Part shown: positions 36,549 to 46,789 of the stretch, piece by piece
Layout of the letters: each line of letters opens with the position of its first letter
Position numbering within the stretch: position 1 is the stretch's first letter
Origin: Staphylococcus marylandisciuri
GTDB taxonomy: Bacteria; Bacillota; Bacilli; Staphylococcales; Staphylococcaceae
Length of the DNA: 64,000 nucleotides
Reading direction: 5' to 3'
NCBI RefSeq assembly: GCF_025519785.1
Contig: NZ_JAOPKZ010000006.1
Span: 1-64,000, forward strand
The notes under the pieces: generated by a model
Databases searched by the model: none
Told to the model about the DNA's origin: nothing
The model's input: only the letters and a program-made list of their open reading frames with translations
Program-made: the position numbers and the translations under genes

Positions 36549-36976
36549 TACTCATTCTCTCCAATCGTCAATATTATAGTCATAACTGTACCTATAACTG
36601 CCAACATAACTCCTAAGTCGAAGAATGTCGCAGTGTGTAACCCCATAGGTTCTAAGAAACCAAGTGGGACTTCGAAAGGTTTATGCGTAAAGAAATTCTT
36701 GTGATATAACCAACTTGCCATCGGTGTGGCGGCACAGAAACAGAGACCGATACCGATAAGGATCTTAAAGTCCCACGGATAAATCTTACGCATCGTTTTA
36801 ACATCAAAGGCTACAGCGATAATCACTAAGGCACTTGATAGAATCAAACCACCTACGAAACCGCCACCAGGTGTGTAATGTCCTGCAAGAAAGAGGGAGA
36901 GACCAAACAATACTATAAGAAAGAATATTAGTATTGCTGTATATTGAAAGATGAGATTACCTTTCTGTTTGTTCAT
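36548..36976 (-). CDS. mnhB: Na+/H+ antiporter subunit MnhB
   Basis: A 142-residue, four-helix subunit carrying the MnhB motif [14 protein letters not shown]. It overlaps the end of mnhA by 20 nt. It probably docks to the C-terminal part of MnhA, which carries a related MrpB-like domain. Confidence 0.93.
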   Translation of the reverse strand: MNKQKGNLIFQYTAILIFFLIVLFGLSLFLAGHYTPGGGFVGGLILSSALVIIAVAFDVKTMRKIYPWDFKILIGIGLCFCAATPMASWLYHKNFFTHKPFEVPLGFLEPMGLHTATFFDLGVMLAVIGTVMTIILTIGENE

Positions 36977-39374
36977 TGGTCTGACCTCCTTTGGCTTCTT
37001 GCTTAGAATTCATCTTTAACTTAATCATTGTGTAGACACCGATACCAGCAATACCTAGCACCGAAGACTCAAACAATGTATCGGTACCACGGAAATCTAC
37101 AAGTATCACGTTGACAATATTTTTACCATGAGCTAGATCATGGACGTGCGCTTTGTAGTAAGCCCCGATTGAGGCGAAGTGACGGTTGCCATATGCGATG
37201 AGACCTAAGATCGTGACTACAGCTCCAGTTAGGATAGACACGATCGCATTAGTTGTCTTAAATGCACGTGTTTCTTTATGTCGGTTAAGGTTAGGTAAAT
37301 GATAAAAGCACAATAGGAATAAAGCAGTTGAAATCGTTTCGACTACAAATTGTGTCAATGCTAAATCTGGTGCGCTAAAGAAAATAAAGAATATAGCTAC
37401 TGAATAACCGACAGCGCTTGCCATGATAATACTAAACAACCGAGAACGAGCGAAGATAATCATCGAAGACGCTGTAATAATAATGATGATAATTCCAAGC
37501 TCGTAAGGTCTTACAGGACTAATATTACTAAAGTGAATACTGAAAGGTGACGCTATCAAAGTTACAACAGTAATAACAATTAATGACAGTAGAATAAGTA
37601 TCAAATTATCGCGGGAATAACCCGTAACATAGCTATTAGTAAAGCGTGATGATAATCCCGGAACCATACGACCTGCACTGTCATACCAGTGATTAAATGT
37701 GAACGCCTTAGGTTGTGCTTGCAATAATTTGACCCAATAAGCAAAAGACAAGATGAGCACGATACCGATAACATAAATGATGAGTGTTGAGAAAAACGCT
37801 GGTGTAAAGCCATGGAAAAATTTAAATTCAGCAGTGATGTTGTTCGTGTGGGTAAGCGCATTAGCTGCCGGCTCAATCACACTCCCCGTTAGCAGTTGTG
37901 GAGCGAATCCAAATACGACTACCAGTATAGCTAAAATGATCGGTGAGATAAGCATGAGTGGTGAAGCTTCATGAGCGCTATGAGGCAATCGTTCTGGGTT
38001 GTACTTACCAAGGAATATTTGACCTATAAATCGGACTGAGTAGACGAAAGTAAAAATACTTCCTACTATTGCGATGATAGGTAATATGATACCTAAAGTA
38101 TTTAAGCTAAATATATTGGCATGAGTCGCCTGGATCATACTCTCGATAAAGCTTTCTTTAGAAAGAAAGCCGTTGAATGGGGGCAGGCCAGCCATACTTA
38201 AAGCAGTGATGATTGTAAGCGTAAACGATATAGGCATGACAGTCATTAATCCGCCTAATTTCTTAACGTTACGCGTCCCAGTACTGTGATCAACAGCACC
38301 TGTAATCATAAATAGGGCACCTTTAAACGTTGCGTGATTGATTAAGTGGAATACTGCTGCAGTATAAGCAGCTACATAGATGGAGCTATCTGAACCGTGA
38401 AAGTGATAACTTATAGCTCCTATGCCTAGCATTGACATGATCATTCCAAGTTGCGATACAGTAGAAAAAGCAAGGATACCCTTTAGGTCTTCTTGCTTAG
38501 TAGCGTTTAGAGAAGCCCAACATAACGTTGCTAATCCAACCACTGTTACAGTCCATACCCAGCCTTCTGAAATTGCAAATATAGGTGTAACTCTAGCAAT
38601 GAGATACAAACCAGCTTTGACCATTGTTGCTGAATGCAAGTATGCACTAACAGGAGTAGGCGCTTCCATCGCGTCTGGCAACCAGATATAGAATGGAACT
38701 TGAGCAGATTTAGTGATCGCACCTATGATGATAAATATCATTGCTAAAATGAAGAAAGGGCTATTGTGGATTTCTGCTACTTTGTCAATGAGAGTCTGCA
38801 AACTTGTCGTGTTCCCTGCAATCGAAAGTAAGATAAGTCCACCTAATAAAGATAGGCCTCCAAACACGGTTATGATTAATGACTTCTGAGCACCATATAT
38901 TGACTTAGCTTTCGTTCTCCAAAAGGATATTAATAGGAAACTTGAGAACGAAGTTAGCTCCCAAAATAAATACAGCATAATGATATTATCTGCAAGTACT
39001 ACGCCAAGCATAGCACCCATAAAGAGCAAGAGGTAACAATAGAAGTTACCAAGTTGCTCACTCTTACTCAAATAGCCTATGGAATAGAGAACTACGAGAC
39101 TACCTATTCCTGTAATAAGTAAGCTAAACAATAATCCTAGACCATCTATATTGACGTCAAAGTTCATACCGAAGCGCGGCATCCAATTTAGTCGTTGAAT
39201 AACCTGGCCTCCGGAAGAAGTCTTATTAATAAAAGTTAAGAAATAGATAAATATAACTAGCGGAACTGGTAATACAAACCAACCGAGATGAATCTTCTTA
39301 TACAATCGGTAAATGATCGGTATGATAATAGCAAAGATGAGTGGAAGTAATATGGCTACGTGAATCCAACTCAT
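36957..39374 (-). CDS. mnhA: Na+/H+ antiporter subunit MnhA
   Basis: The largest subunit (805 aa) of the Mnh antiporter. The first ~500 residues are a NuoL/NuoM-like proton-translocating unit ([45 protein letters not shown]). The C-terminal part is the MrpA-specific extension ending in [27 protein letters not shown] lies just upstream of the chosen ATG; 13 further in-frame codons upstream lack a site. First gene of the operon; the promoter should lie in 39375-39600 but I see no clear match. Confidence 0.94.
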   Translation of the reverse strand: MSWIHVAILLPLIFAIIIPIIYRLYKKIHLGWFVLPVPLVIFIYFLTFINKTSSGGQVIQRLNWMPRFGMNFDVNIDGLGLLFSLLITGIGSLVVLYSIGYLSKSEQLGNFYCYLLLFMGAMLGVVLADNIIMLYLFWELTSFSSFLLISFWRTKAKSIYGAQKSLIITVFGGLSLLGGLILLSIAGNTTSLQTLIDKVAEIHNSPFFILAMIFIIIGAITKSAQVPFYIWLPDAMEAPTPVSAYLHSATMVKAGLYLIARVTPIFAISEGWVWTVTVVGLATLCWASLNATKQEDLKGILAFSTVSQLGMIMSMLGIGAISYHFHGSDSSIYVAAYTAAVFHLINHATFKGALFMITGAVDHSTGTRNVKKLGGLMTVMPISFTLTIITALSMAGLPPFNGFLSKESFIESMIQATHANIFSLNTLGIILPIIAIVGSIFTFVYSVRFIGQIFLGKYNPERLPHSAHEASPLMLISPIILAILVVVFGFAPQLLTGSVIEPAANALTHTNNITAEFKFFHGFTPAFFSTLIIYVIGIVLILSFAYWVKLLQAQPKAFTFNHWYDSAGRMVPGLSSRFTNSYVTGYSRDNLILILLSLIVITVVTLIASPFSIHFSNISPVRPYELGIIIIIITASSMIIFARSRLFSIIMASAVGYSVAIFFIFFSAPDLALTQFVVETISTALFLLCFYHLPNLNRHKETRAFKTTNAIVSILTGAVVTILGLIAYGNRHFASIGAYYKAHVHDLAHGKNIVNVILVDFRGTDTLFESSVLGIAGIGVYTMIKLKMNSKQEAKGGQTNEQTER

Positions 39375-39838
39375 AATTTCCCTCCTTAAGAACATATGCC
39401 CTGAAAGCCACAAATTTTCTATATCTAATGTAGACTATCTATCTCGTCATGTTCACGTTACTATGCAGTATCATCCTAAGATACGAATGAGGTAGAATGA
39501 CATTGATGACGAGATGACTGCCATAAATAGAATTGTGAATAAATATAATAAGTAACTACCTAGTTGATCCCCCATAATGTTGTAGTATCTTTAAAAGCAC
39601 GGTTTCCTATCACATGTTACACGCATTAAAACAGTAATATAAATATGTATAAACTCGACACGTTTCCAAGTGAAATTGCTCTTGAGAATACCTAAAGATA
39701 TGTTGAGCGTCTACTCTAATTCACATTAAATGAAAATTTGCATTTAAGTACATTATACATTAATGATTCTGATCTGAAAAACACGTTTCTTTAAGGTATT
39801 GTTATAAGGTTTATTAATGATTAGAAGGGGACATGTTC
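39375..39838. other. Noncoding spacer between kapB and mnhA
   Basis: This 464-bp stretch has no convincing ORF or repeat. It must hold the mnh promoter (minus strand) and the end of the kapB transcript. Confidence 0.5.
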
Positions 39839-40222
39839 TTACTCGAAATCACATTTATATTGAGTTGCATAATCGGCTTTTAATTGGTTCAAATTCTTTA
39901 ATGACAATTTTGCATGAGCGTCATTTTTTTCTGTTAACTTTGCTTCTAATTCACTTATCGCTTGTTGTAAAGAAGCTTTGTAAGGTAGCTCCTGTACATC
40001 GAAAGCTTTTAGTTGTGAAGGTGAAGCATAGCGTTTCTCATATTGACTTAACGCCTTACGTTCATGAAAGAATACGCCAGACGTTTCTTTAGGATTGTGC
40101 AAGTCTCCTTGTTTAGGATGTTTGATGACTTGCTCCACCTGTACAAGAACGCGATTCTCATGTTCCTCTACAATACTCACGCCGTACACACCCGTTTTAT
40201 GAGCAAAGCGATATAATTTCAT
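39839..40222 (-). CDS. KapB-like protein (kinase-associated protein B family)
   Basis: A 127-residue protein whose N-terminal ~100 residues fit the KapB family (FAHKTGVYGVSIVEEHENRVLVQVEQVIKHPKQGDLHNP). In B. subtilis KapB affects the sporulation kinase KinB; staphylococci do not sporulate, so its role here is unknown. The protein has no signal peptide and a charged, helical C-terminal tail. AAAGGAAGA precedes the ATG. It lies between mnhA and a divergent cyclophilin gene, as in S. aureus. Confidence 0.78.
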   Translation of the reverse strand: MKLYRFAHKTGVYGVSIVEEHENRVLVQVEQVIKHPKQGDLHNPKETSGVFFHERKALSQYEKRYASPSQLKAFDVQELPYKASLQQAISELEAKLTEKNDAHAKLSLKNLNQLKADYATQYKCDFE

Positions 40223-40287
40223 ATGATTCTTCCTTTCTATGTATGGTAAGATACAATTAATATATTAACATGAAATGGAGAGTTAAA

Positions 40288-40881
40288 ATGACGAAGTATC
40301 CTCAATTAAATAAAGACATTCAAGAGAATGATATTAAGGTTATCATGCGTACTAATAAGGGAGATATGACTTTCAAATTATTTCCTTACATAGCACCTAA
40401 AACTGTAGAAAATTTCGTAACACACGCTAAAAATGGTTACTATAATGGCGTTACTTTTCATAGAGTAATTGAAGACTTTATGGTACAAGGGGGCGACCCT
40501 ACTGCGACTGGTATGGGCGGTGAAAGTATTTATGGTAGTCCATTCGAAGATGAATTTTCAGAGCAGGCCTTTAATTTATACGGTGCTTTATCCATGGCGA
40601 ACGCAGGACCTAATACAAATGGCTCACAATTCTTTATAGTGCAGATGAAAGAAGTACCTGAATCTATGTTGAGCCAACTCACTGATGGAGGGTGGCCTGA
40701 ACCCATTGTCAAAGCTTATGCAGACAAAGGTGGAACACCTTGGTTAGATCAACGTCATAGCGTGTTTGGACAATTAATTGAAGGTAAAGCTACACTTGAA
40801 GATATCGCTTCAACTCGAGTAGGAGCTCAAGATAAACCAGTGCATGATGTAGTCATCGAAGACATTGAAGTAGTAGATTAA
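40288..40881 (+). CDS. Peptidyl-prolyl cis-trans isomerase, cyclophilin type
   Basis: A 197-residue cytoplasmic cyclophilin that catalyses proline isomerisation during folding. The core motifs [21 protein letters not shown] (with catalytic Arg in FHR), [17 protein letters not shown] and [11 protein letters not shown] are present, with no signal peptide. The ATG at 40288 has TGGAGAG upstream; an alternative start six codons earlier adds MKWRVK. It is divergent from the kapB-like gene. In S. aureus an orthologue occupies the same position. Confidence 0.92.
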   Translation: MTKYPQLNKDIQENDIKVIMRTNKGDMTFKLFPYIAPKTVENFVTHAKNGYYNGVTFHRVIEDFMVQGGDPTATGMGGESIYGSPFEDEFSEQAFNLYGALSMANAGPNTNGSQFFIVQMKEVPESMLSQLTDGGWPEPIVKAYADKGGTPWLDQRHSVFGQLIEGKATLEDIASTRVGAQDKPVHDVVIEDIEVVD

Positions 40882-41053
40882 ATTGTAAATAGCTATGAGT
40901 AAGTTAGACTTTACACGTTAGCGAACGTATTGAAGTGAACCTCTTATTGAATTAATTTAGAAAAATTCACAGTCTTTCACTCTAATATTAGTTTATTATT
41001 ATTGTTTTATGCTATGATGTATATGGTACTAAAACGCATAAGGGGTTATTACG

Positions 41054-41434
41054 TTGAACTCATACTATAAAGTAGGTCAACATATTAAAGTTCGTGTGAC
41101 TGGAATTCAACCGTATGGCGCATTTGTTGAAACCCCTGATAATACTGAAGGTTTAATTCACATTTCAGAAGTGATGGACGATTATGTGCATAACTTGAAG
41201 AAATTTTTATCCATAGGACAGATTGTGAGAGCTAAGATTATTTCGATAGATGACGAAGGTAAGCTTAATCTGTCTTTAAAAGATAATAAATACTTTAAAA
41301 ATTATGAACGTAAGAAAGGAAAACGTTCAGTATTAGATGATATAAGAGAAACCGAGAAATACGGGTTTCAAACAATTAAAGAACGCTTGCCGGTTTGGAT
41401 CGAACAGTCCAAAGAAGCAATCAAAGACGAATAG
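41054..41434 (+). CDS. S1-domain RNA-binding protein (GSP13/YugI/CvfD type)
   Basis: A 126-residue protein. The N-terminal S1 domain (residues 1-75: VTGIQPYGAFVETPDNTEGLIHISEV) is followed by a basic, helical tail (NYERKKGKRSVLDD). Relatives (general stress protein 13, CvfD) bind RNA or ribosomes and affect stress tolerance and virulence. The start codon is TTG, supported by AAGGGG eight nt upstream and by the conserved N-terminus MNSYYKVGQ. It is followed by a short R1 palindrome that should terminate it. Confidence 0.88.
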   Translation: MNSYYKVGQHIKVRVTGIQPYGAFVETPDNTEGLIHISEVMDDYVHNLKKFLSIGQIVRAKIISIDDEGKLNLSLKDNKYFKNYERKKGKRSVLDDIRETEKYGFQTIKERLPVWIEQSKEAIKDE

Positions 41435-41447
41435 TCAAACAGTTAGA

Positions 41448-41500
41448 GGGAGCGGGACAGAAATCTTTTTATTCAAATTAGATTTCTGTCCCGCTCTCTT
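41448..41500 (+). terminator. Short R1 palindrome acting as terminator
   Basis: GGGAGCGGGACAGAAATC pairs with GATTTCTGTCCCGCTCTC, and TTTT follows. This is the first R1 hairpin alone. Confidence 0.8.
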
Positions 41501-41865
41501 TTATAAGCAAGATATTTAACTTACGAAAACGGATTTTTAGTCAAATTTGACTTGTCAGGTTACTTTTGAGTGGTTGAGACATAAAGTTTACTGGTGCTTG
41601 CATACACTCCGCTTTATAAATGATTTTCTACTATAGACTCCTATCAAAATAAATAATATTTATTACATTAAACGCAATAACCCTTTTAAAACCTTAATCC
41701 CATCTAACAGTGTGTATTGTATGTCGTTCATTATAGGAAGCGGTCAGTTTAAATAGATCGCCGTACGAAATAAAAATTATAGAATATAAGAAATATTTTG
41801 TAAAACGAATGTTGAACTAGTGTTAATAAAATTAATCTCCTATAAAGATTCTATTAACATTTAAT
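41501..41865. other. Noncoding stretch upstream of the glycoside hydrolases
   Basis: No gene or repeat is visible before the cre site at 41866. The sequence is A/T-rich. Confidence 0.4.
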
Positions 41866-41879
41866 AGAAAACGTTTTCT
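41866..41879 (+). promoter_or_regulatory. cre-like CcpA operator upstream of the chitosanase gene
   Basis: AGAAAACGTTTTCT is a perfect palindrome. It matches the cre consensus TGWAANCGNTNWCA at all but its first and last base. It lies 4 bp upstream of a likely -35 box. This suggests carbon catabolite control of the two hydrolase genes. Confidence 0.65.
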
Positions 41880-41883
41880 TTAG

Positions 41884-41913
41884 TTGTAGAGAATTAAATT
41901 CGTGAATTATACT
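41884..41913 (+). promoter_or_regulatory. Probable promoter of the chitosanase gene
   Basis: TTGTAG (41884-41889) and TATACT (41908-41913) are separated by 18 bp, immediately downstream of the cre palindrome. The 5' leader would be about 130 nt. Confidence 0.5.
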
Positions 41914-42050
41914 TTATTTGTTAGTAAAGCTAACTATTTTTTGAGAAAGAGGGTCTGCTTATTCTTATATGTATGTAGGAGCTTTGTATTTACAAAATAA
42001 TAGAATTTTGAGCGCATGTGAAAACTTTATAGGTTAAAAGGAGAATTGAA

Positions 42051-42992
42051 ATGAAGTATACGATGAAAATTGCATTATCGAGTGCCATTGCACTATCGAC
42101 ATTAAGTCCGTTAACAAGTGCAGTGCACGCACAAGAACAACACGATCAACATGCATTAAAGCAATCTTCTCAAAAAGCTAGCAATGTAAACGACAATAAT
42201 TACATGGATAAGAACTTTGACCTTAGAAAACGTTGCTTCGCTTTAGTGGGAGCCGCAGAAGATTCAAATTTAAACTATTCTTCAAACTATAGATCCGTTT
42301 CAGGAGACGAAGATGATGGTCGAGGTATAACAGCTGGTATAATTGGATTTACCTCAGGCAACGGAGATATGAAAGACATGTTAAATTACTATAATCAAAT
42401 ATCACCGAATAATCCATTATCTGGTGATAAAGATAATATGAGTCATCTTAGTGAAGATAAATTGAGAAAAGATTGGTTCAATGCTTTTGATCATGATCAT
42501 GATAATTTTGTTAAAGCTCAAAATTATGAAGTAAAAAAAGAGTGTATGAACGATGCAGTTAAATTTGCTAAAAAAGACGGTTTGGGTCAACTCGGTCAAT
42601 ATATTTACTTCGATGCACTGGTCAAACATGGGCCGGGTAGAGACCCTAGTGCTTCAATGAGTAATTGGAGTTTTGAAGATCTGCGTGCACATGCTATAGA
42701 AAACGGTATTAAACCGCCTTCTCAAGGTGGAGATGAAGCTACTTATCTACAAAACTTTGTGGGCAAACGGTATGATGCCATAAATGCTGAGAATGAAGAA
42801 GCTAAAAAAGAAGGTAGAGACATGGATACTGAAGGGACAACTGATCGCTTAAAATTCCAAATAAATCAAATTAAGAAAAGCAACTTCGATTTAAAACTGC
42901 CATTAGATTTTAATATGAATCAAACAGACTTTCATTTAGATCAAAATAAATTGAATAATTTCAATGATAAAGACTTAGCATCTTTGAATTAA
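42051..42992 (+). CDS. Secreted chitosanase, GH46 family
   Basis: A 313-residue secreted enzyme that hydrolyses chitosan (partly or fully deacetylated chitin). It has a signal peptide with likely cleavage after AVHA (about residue 27) and a ~25-residue polar linker. The GH46 catalytic domain shows the two catalytic acids by comparison with Streptomyces N174: E70 in VGAAEDSN and D89 in DDGRGIT. The motifs GIIGFTSGNGDM, HGPGRDPSAS and PPSQGGDEATYL also match. AAAAGGAG precedes the ATG. The C-terminal ~30 residues are rich in N, D and L. Chitosanases are not core staphylococcal genes as I know them. It pairs with the GH5 gene 133 nt downstream. Confidence 0.88.
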   Translation: MKYTMKIALSSAIALSTLSPLTSAVHAQEQHDQHALKQSSQKASNVNDNNYMDKNFDLRKRCFALVGAAEDSNLNYSSNYRSVSGDEDDGRGITAGIIGFTSGNGDMKDMLNYYNQISPNNPLSGDKDNMSHLSEDKLRKDWFNAFDHDHDNFVKAQNYEVKKECMNDAVKFAKKDGLGQLGQYIYFDALVKHGPGRDPSASMSNWSFEDLRAHAIENGIKPPSQGGDEATYLQNFVGKRYDAINAENEEAKKEGRDMDTEGTTDRLKFQINQIKKSNFDLKLPLDFNMNQTDFHLDQNKLNNFNDKDLASLN

Positions 42993-43125
42993 AATAAAAG
43001 GAGTTATTAGCCATACCTATTTTAGAGTCCTTTCGGCCAATAGGTTCATTATCTAGGAACACTCAAGAATATCCAAATCAAATTTAAATAAGAAATTAAA
43101 ACTTATTATACGAGGAGTAATATAA

Positions 43126-44370
43126 ATGAAAAAGACATTGCTTAGTTCAATTTTAACTGCAACAGCTTTAACTACATTATTATCACAATCAGCGCATGCT
43201 GAAGATATGAGCCCCCTTCAAACGAAAGGCAAGGAAATTCAAAGAGATGGACAGAATTTCCAACTCAAAGGAGTAAATGCAGGGAATGCCTTTACAACTG
43301 AAGGCTATTTAGGCGGTATAACTGCCAAGCAATATAAAAATTATCCGAAGCCTGATGCAGAAAAAACGTATAAAGGATTAAAAGAAAAGTTCGACGATGA
43401 CTTTGGTCCCAAAGAAGCTAAGAAAAAGTTAAATACTTACGCTAATAATCATTGGACTGACGAAGATTTCCAAAGAGTGCAAGATATGGGGCTAAATACA
43501 ATTAGACTACCGATTAATTATATAAATTTAACCAATTATAAAAAAGGAATGAATCCGGACGATGTCAAAGTAACAAAGCACTCTTTTGAGGCGATTGATC
43601 AATTTGTACAAAAAGCCAAAGCGCATGGGCTGTATGTCATTCTAGATTTTCATGGGACGCCAAACTCACAAAACGGAGCTGAACATTCAGCTGATAAAAA
43701 TCGAGGTAATAATAATGTCGGTCATTTCTGGGACGATCCGAATGCTCAAGGAAAAGCCAAAGAAATATTATATAAATTAGCCGAGCATTACAAGAATGAA
43801 AGTGCAGTTGCAGGTTATGATGTCTTAAACGAACCGAAAGGTGAAGGAGGATCAAGTGATGACCAAGTCCAATCTTTCTATAAACAAGCTGTCAAATCAA
43901 TTAGAGATGCAGGAGATAATCACATTATCTTTTTAGAGGCAGTTTGGAATCCAGAAAATATGAAGTCTCCTTCATATTATAATGACTCAGCTAACAACTT
44001 GGTATATGAGTATCACAATTATGCTACTAAATATGATCACAGTGTGAGAGAATCTTTTGATAAAAAATTAGATAGCATTAAGAATAGTCATTTTAACGTA
44101 CCAAGTTATTTAGGTGAATTTAACATTGAACCAATGAAAGGCGGTCCAAAGGCAAATTCAGGTGATTTGCAACACATTATAAATAAAGCAAATAACAATA
44201 ATTTGTCATGGACCATTTGGAACAATGATGTTCAAGGAGGAGGGAATTGGGGCGTATTTAAATACGATCATTTAAACGAAGACCCTAAAAGTCCTGACTT
44301 TGGTAAAAAATTTGGAGTTCAAGAAAACACGCCTATTTATAATGCAGTAAAAGAGGGCGCTAAATCATAG
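43126..44370 (+). CDS. Secreted glycoside hydrolase, GH5 (endoglucanase-like)
   Basis: A 414-residue secreted enzyme with a signal peptide cleaved after SAHA (residue 25). The GH5 (beta/alpha)8 barrel has the acid/base E236 in DVLNEPKG and the nucleophile E331 in YLGEFNIEP. The aromatic stretch YEYHNYATKY and WTIWNND near the C-terminus fit substrate binding. GH5 enzymes act on beta-1,4-linked glucans, mannans or chitosan-like polymers; specificity is not resolved here. GAGGAG precedes the ATG. Together with the GH46 gene it forms a secreted polysaccharide-degrading pair, likely under the same cre-controlled promoter because no terminator lies between them. Confidence 0.87.
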   Translation: MKKTLLSSILTATALTTLLSQSAHAEDMSPLQTKGKEIQRDGQNFQLKGVNAGNAFTTEGYLGGITAKQYKNYPKPDAEKTYKGLKEKFDDDFGPKEAKKKLNTYANNHWTDEDFQRVQDMGLNTIRLPINYINLTNYKKGMNPDDVKVTKHSFEAIDQFVQKAKAHGLYVILDFHGTPNSQNGAEHSADKNRGNNNVGHFWDDPNAQGKAKEILYKLAEHYKNESAVAGYDVLNEPKGEGGSSDDQVQSFYKQAVKSIRDAGDNHIIFLEAVWNPENMKSPSYYNDSANNLVYEYHNYATKYDHSVRESFDKKLDSIKNSHFNVPSYLGEFNIEPMKGGPKANSGDLQHIINKANNNNLSWTIWNNDVQGGGNWGVFKYDHLNEDPKSPDFGKKFGVQENTPIYNAVKEGAKS

Positions 44371-44404
44371 AGACAAAAGATTTGCTGCAATTAACTTAAC
44401 AGAG

Positions 44405-44577
44405 GAGGTCAGGACAAAAGCGTTTAGGATGTGAGCCGGGGCCCCAACACAAAGAAACTGGTTCATCAGTTTCCACCAGCAATGCGAGTTGGGGTGGGGC
44501 CCCAACACAGAGAAACTGGTAAATCAGTTTCTACAAGCACTGCGAGTTGGGGTGGGCCCCAACAAAGAGGGAGCGTT
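44405..44577 (+). repeat. STAR-like repeat array
   Basis: The boundary module GAGGTC.GGACAAAAGCGTTTAGGAT is followed by three GGGGCCCC or GGGCCCC cores at about 60-bp spacing, with AGAAACTGG/CAGTTTC stems and GCGAGTTGGGG arms. Orientation is opposite to the array at 22421. An ORF across this stretch is composed of the repeats and is not a gene. Confidence 0.7.
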
Positions 44578-44582
44578 TCTGT

Positions 44583-44625
44583 CGACAATCCTGCTTTGGG
44601 GATGCCATTCATCGCTTTCCCAAAG
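44583..44625 (+). repeat. R3 short dispersed repeat (also at 22068-22112)
   Basis: CAATCCTGCTTTGGGGATGC is followed by a TTCATCGCTTTCCC block. Its ends, TGCTTTGGGGA and TCCCAAAGCA-like, can form a hairpin. The remaining DNA to 44963 has no gene. Confidence 0.5.
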
Positions 44626-44963
44626 CACTGCAACGTGAGGTCTCAACCTCCTTATTATTGTATTGATTATGCTCAAGTAACCAAATGTTTAACGTGCATT
44701 TCCCTTTATCAACCACATCATCCACTTTTGTTATATTTCATCGATCTCTTGCTTGTCATAATCTTGTTTAGACTCTTTTTGCGACCCGTAATATGTAGTA
44801 GGTGCCCACTCTTGAACTCATATAAATTCTGTTAAATGATGAACATTAAGTACACATCTCGTTTCATTTCTAATAAGCAGTTATTTTGATTTAACGTTAA
44901 CTATGAGCGTATAATCTCCTTCTAGTTGTTGGTATAGACATTTATAACTACAGAGATAAGTAC

Positions 44964-45085
44964 GAGGTCGGGACAAAAGCTTTAAGGATTTGAGCAGGGG
45001 CCCCAACACAAAGAAACTGATTCATCAGTTTCCACCAGCAATGCGAGTTGGGGTGGGGCCCCAACACAGAGAAACTGAGACATAT
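44964..45085 (+). repeat. STAR-like repeat array
   Basis: The boundary module GAGGTCGGGACAAAAGC is followed by two GGGGCCCC cores and the AGAAACTGA/CAGTTTC pair. It runs straight into an inverted R1 unit. Confidence 0.65.
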
Positions 45086-45226
45086 ATCCCAGCCTCTTCA
45101 ACATATCGGCAGTAGATGACTGATATGAAAAAGCACTTGTATCAAGCTTTTTTCAATTCTAGCCATCTTTGCCGGGGCGGGACTACGAAATCTTTTTTAT
45201 TCAAATTAGATTTCTGTCCCGCTCCC
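45086..45226 (-). repeat. R1 repeat, full-length copy in inverted orientation
   Basis: This copy is the reverse complement of the usual arrangement: the third-hairpin remnant (TATCCCAGCCTC) comes first, then the GGCAGTAGATGAC..GCCATC middle stem, then the GGGCGGGAC..GTCCCGCTCCC palindrome. It is the only complete copy facing this way relative to the window. Confidence 0.75.
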
Positions 45227-45310
45227 AATAAAGTTTTTTTATAGAAGCGGAAATGTGTTAGGTAACAATGTATGCACATGGATATAGATTATGGATGGAG
45301 GACTCGACAT

Positions 45311-46444
45311 ATGAATAATAAGTTCAAGCCGTTATTTGAAGAAGTTGAATTACCGAATGGTGTTAAAATAAAAAATCGTTTCGCGCTCGCACCCCTTACA
45401 CATATTTCATCTAATGACGATGGGACTACTTCTGAGGAAGAAATTGATTATATGCGTCAGCGCTCTAAAGATGTAGGTTTGGCTATTAGTGCTGCTAGTA
45501 ACGTTAATGGAGTAGGAAAGGCATTTCCAGGGCAACCTTCTATAGCACGAGACTCTGATATTGAGGGCCTTAAAAAGCTAGCTAAAGCGATGAAAGAACA
45601 CGGAGCAAAGGCGTTAGTACAAATTCATCACGGAGGGGCACAATCATTGCCACATTTAACTCCTCAAGGAGACGTAGTAGCACCATCTGAAATAGATTTG
45701 AAAAGCTTTGGTTCCAAGGAAGCGCATCATGCTCGTCCCATTACCGACGATGAAATAGAACAAACGATCAAAGACTTTGGTGAAGCTACCCGTCGCGCTA
45801 TCGAAGCAGGCTTTGATGGAGTTGAAATACATGGGGCTAACCATTATCTCATACATCAATTCGTCTCACCGTATTATAACCGTCGCGATGATAAATGGGG
45901 TAAAGATAAGTTATTATTTGCGAAACGAGTAGTAGAAGAAGTACTCTCAACAGTTAACGCCTATGCAGATGATCAATTCATTGTAGGTTATAGATTTTCA
46001 CCGGAAGAAGCTGAATCGCCAAGAATTACAATGGAAATTACGCAATCATTAATTGAAATGCTTAGAGAGCAATCCCTTGATTACTTACATGTATCACTCA
46101 TGGACGTGCATTCTAAGACGCGTGAAGGTAAGTATCAAGGTGAGAAACGTATCGACCTACTTCATCAGTGGATTGGTGGCAAAATGCCTCTTATAGGAAT
46201 AGGTTCTATTTTCACACCTGAAGATGCTTTAACAGCTATTCAAACAGGTAATATTGAATTTATTGCTTTAGGCAGAGAAATACTGTTAGATTATCGTTTT
46301 ATTGAAAAGATTAAAGACGATAGAATCAAAGAAATCGTAAATATGTATGACCCTGAACGAGAAGATCGACATGATTTACCACCTAAACTATGGAAACAAT
46401 TTGATGATGGTTTCTATCCGTTACCACGCAAAGATAATAAGTAA
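45311..46444 (+). CDS. NADH:flavin oxidoreductase, old yellow enzyme family
   Basis: A 377-residue FMN TIM-barrel protein of the OYE family. The conserved segments FALAPLTHISS, LVQIHHGGAQS, the GVEIHGANHYLIHQFVSP motif (substrate-binding His/Asn: IHGAN) and IALGREILLD are present. OYE enzymes reduce activated C=C bonds with NAD(P)H; the physiological substrate is unknown. The ATG at 45311 follows GGAGGAC; 13 upstream codons lack a ribosome site. It is the S. aureus neighbour of rocD, but here rocA is placed between. Confidence 0.87.
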   Translation: MNNKFKPLFEEVELPNGVKIKNRFALAPLTHISSNDDGTTSEEEIDYMRQRSKDVGLAISAASNVNGVGKAFPGQPSIARDSDIEGLKKLAKAMKEHGAKALVQIHHGGAQSLPHLTPQGDVVAPSEIDLKSFGSKEAHHARPITDDEIEQTIKDFGEATRRAIEAGFDGVEIHGANHYLIHQFVSPYYNRRDDKWGKDKLLFAKRVVEEVLSTVNAYADDQFIVGYRFSPEEAESPRITMEITQSLIEMLREQSLDYLHVSLMDVHSKTREGKYQGEKRIDLLHQWIGGKMPLIGIGSIFTPEDALTAIQTGNIEFIALGREILLDYRFIEKIKDDRIKEIVNMYDPEREDRHDLPPKLWKQFDDGFYPLPRKDNK

Positions 46445-46590
46445 CTCTGTTAAAGCGTAGTAGAATGGGTGATGACAGAAGCTATAAAGTATTCATACAA
46501 ACTGATAGCGTTTATAAATGCTTAACGCTTAAGTTGAACTTGTAGTAGTAAACGATAAAGTTATTTCGCTCTTAACTCGGAGCAGGAGTG

Positions 46591-46643
46591 GGGAGCGGGA
46601 CAGAAATCTAATTTGACTAGAAAGATTTCGTAGTCCCGCTCCC
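46591..46643 (+). repeat. R1 short form as terminator after the OYE gene
   Basis: The palindrome GGGAGCGGGACAGAAATC / GATTTCGTAGTCCCGCTCCC is extended by flanking GAGCAGGAG/CTCCTG-type pairing and is followed by TTTTT, so it is a good terminator. The rest of 46445-46789 has only the presumed rocA promoter. Confidence 0.7.
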
Positions 46644-46789
46644 TTGCTCCTGTTCTTTTTTATTATAGGTTCCTAACTAAATTTGAGAAAATATTTCAAA
46701 TTTCACACAAAATGAGCTTGTTGTTCTTAGGGAAAAGTGTATTATAGATGTAAGGGTTTACAAAAAAATACTACAGAGGAGGAGACAAC

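Noticed and set aside
44431-44835. 134-aa ORF after the GH5 gene
   Set aside because: Built from STAR-like and R3 repeats; composition is not protein-like.
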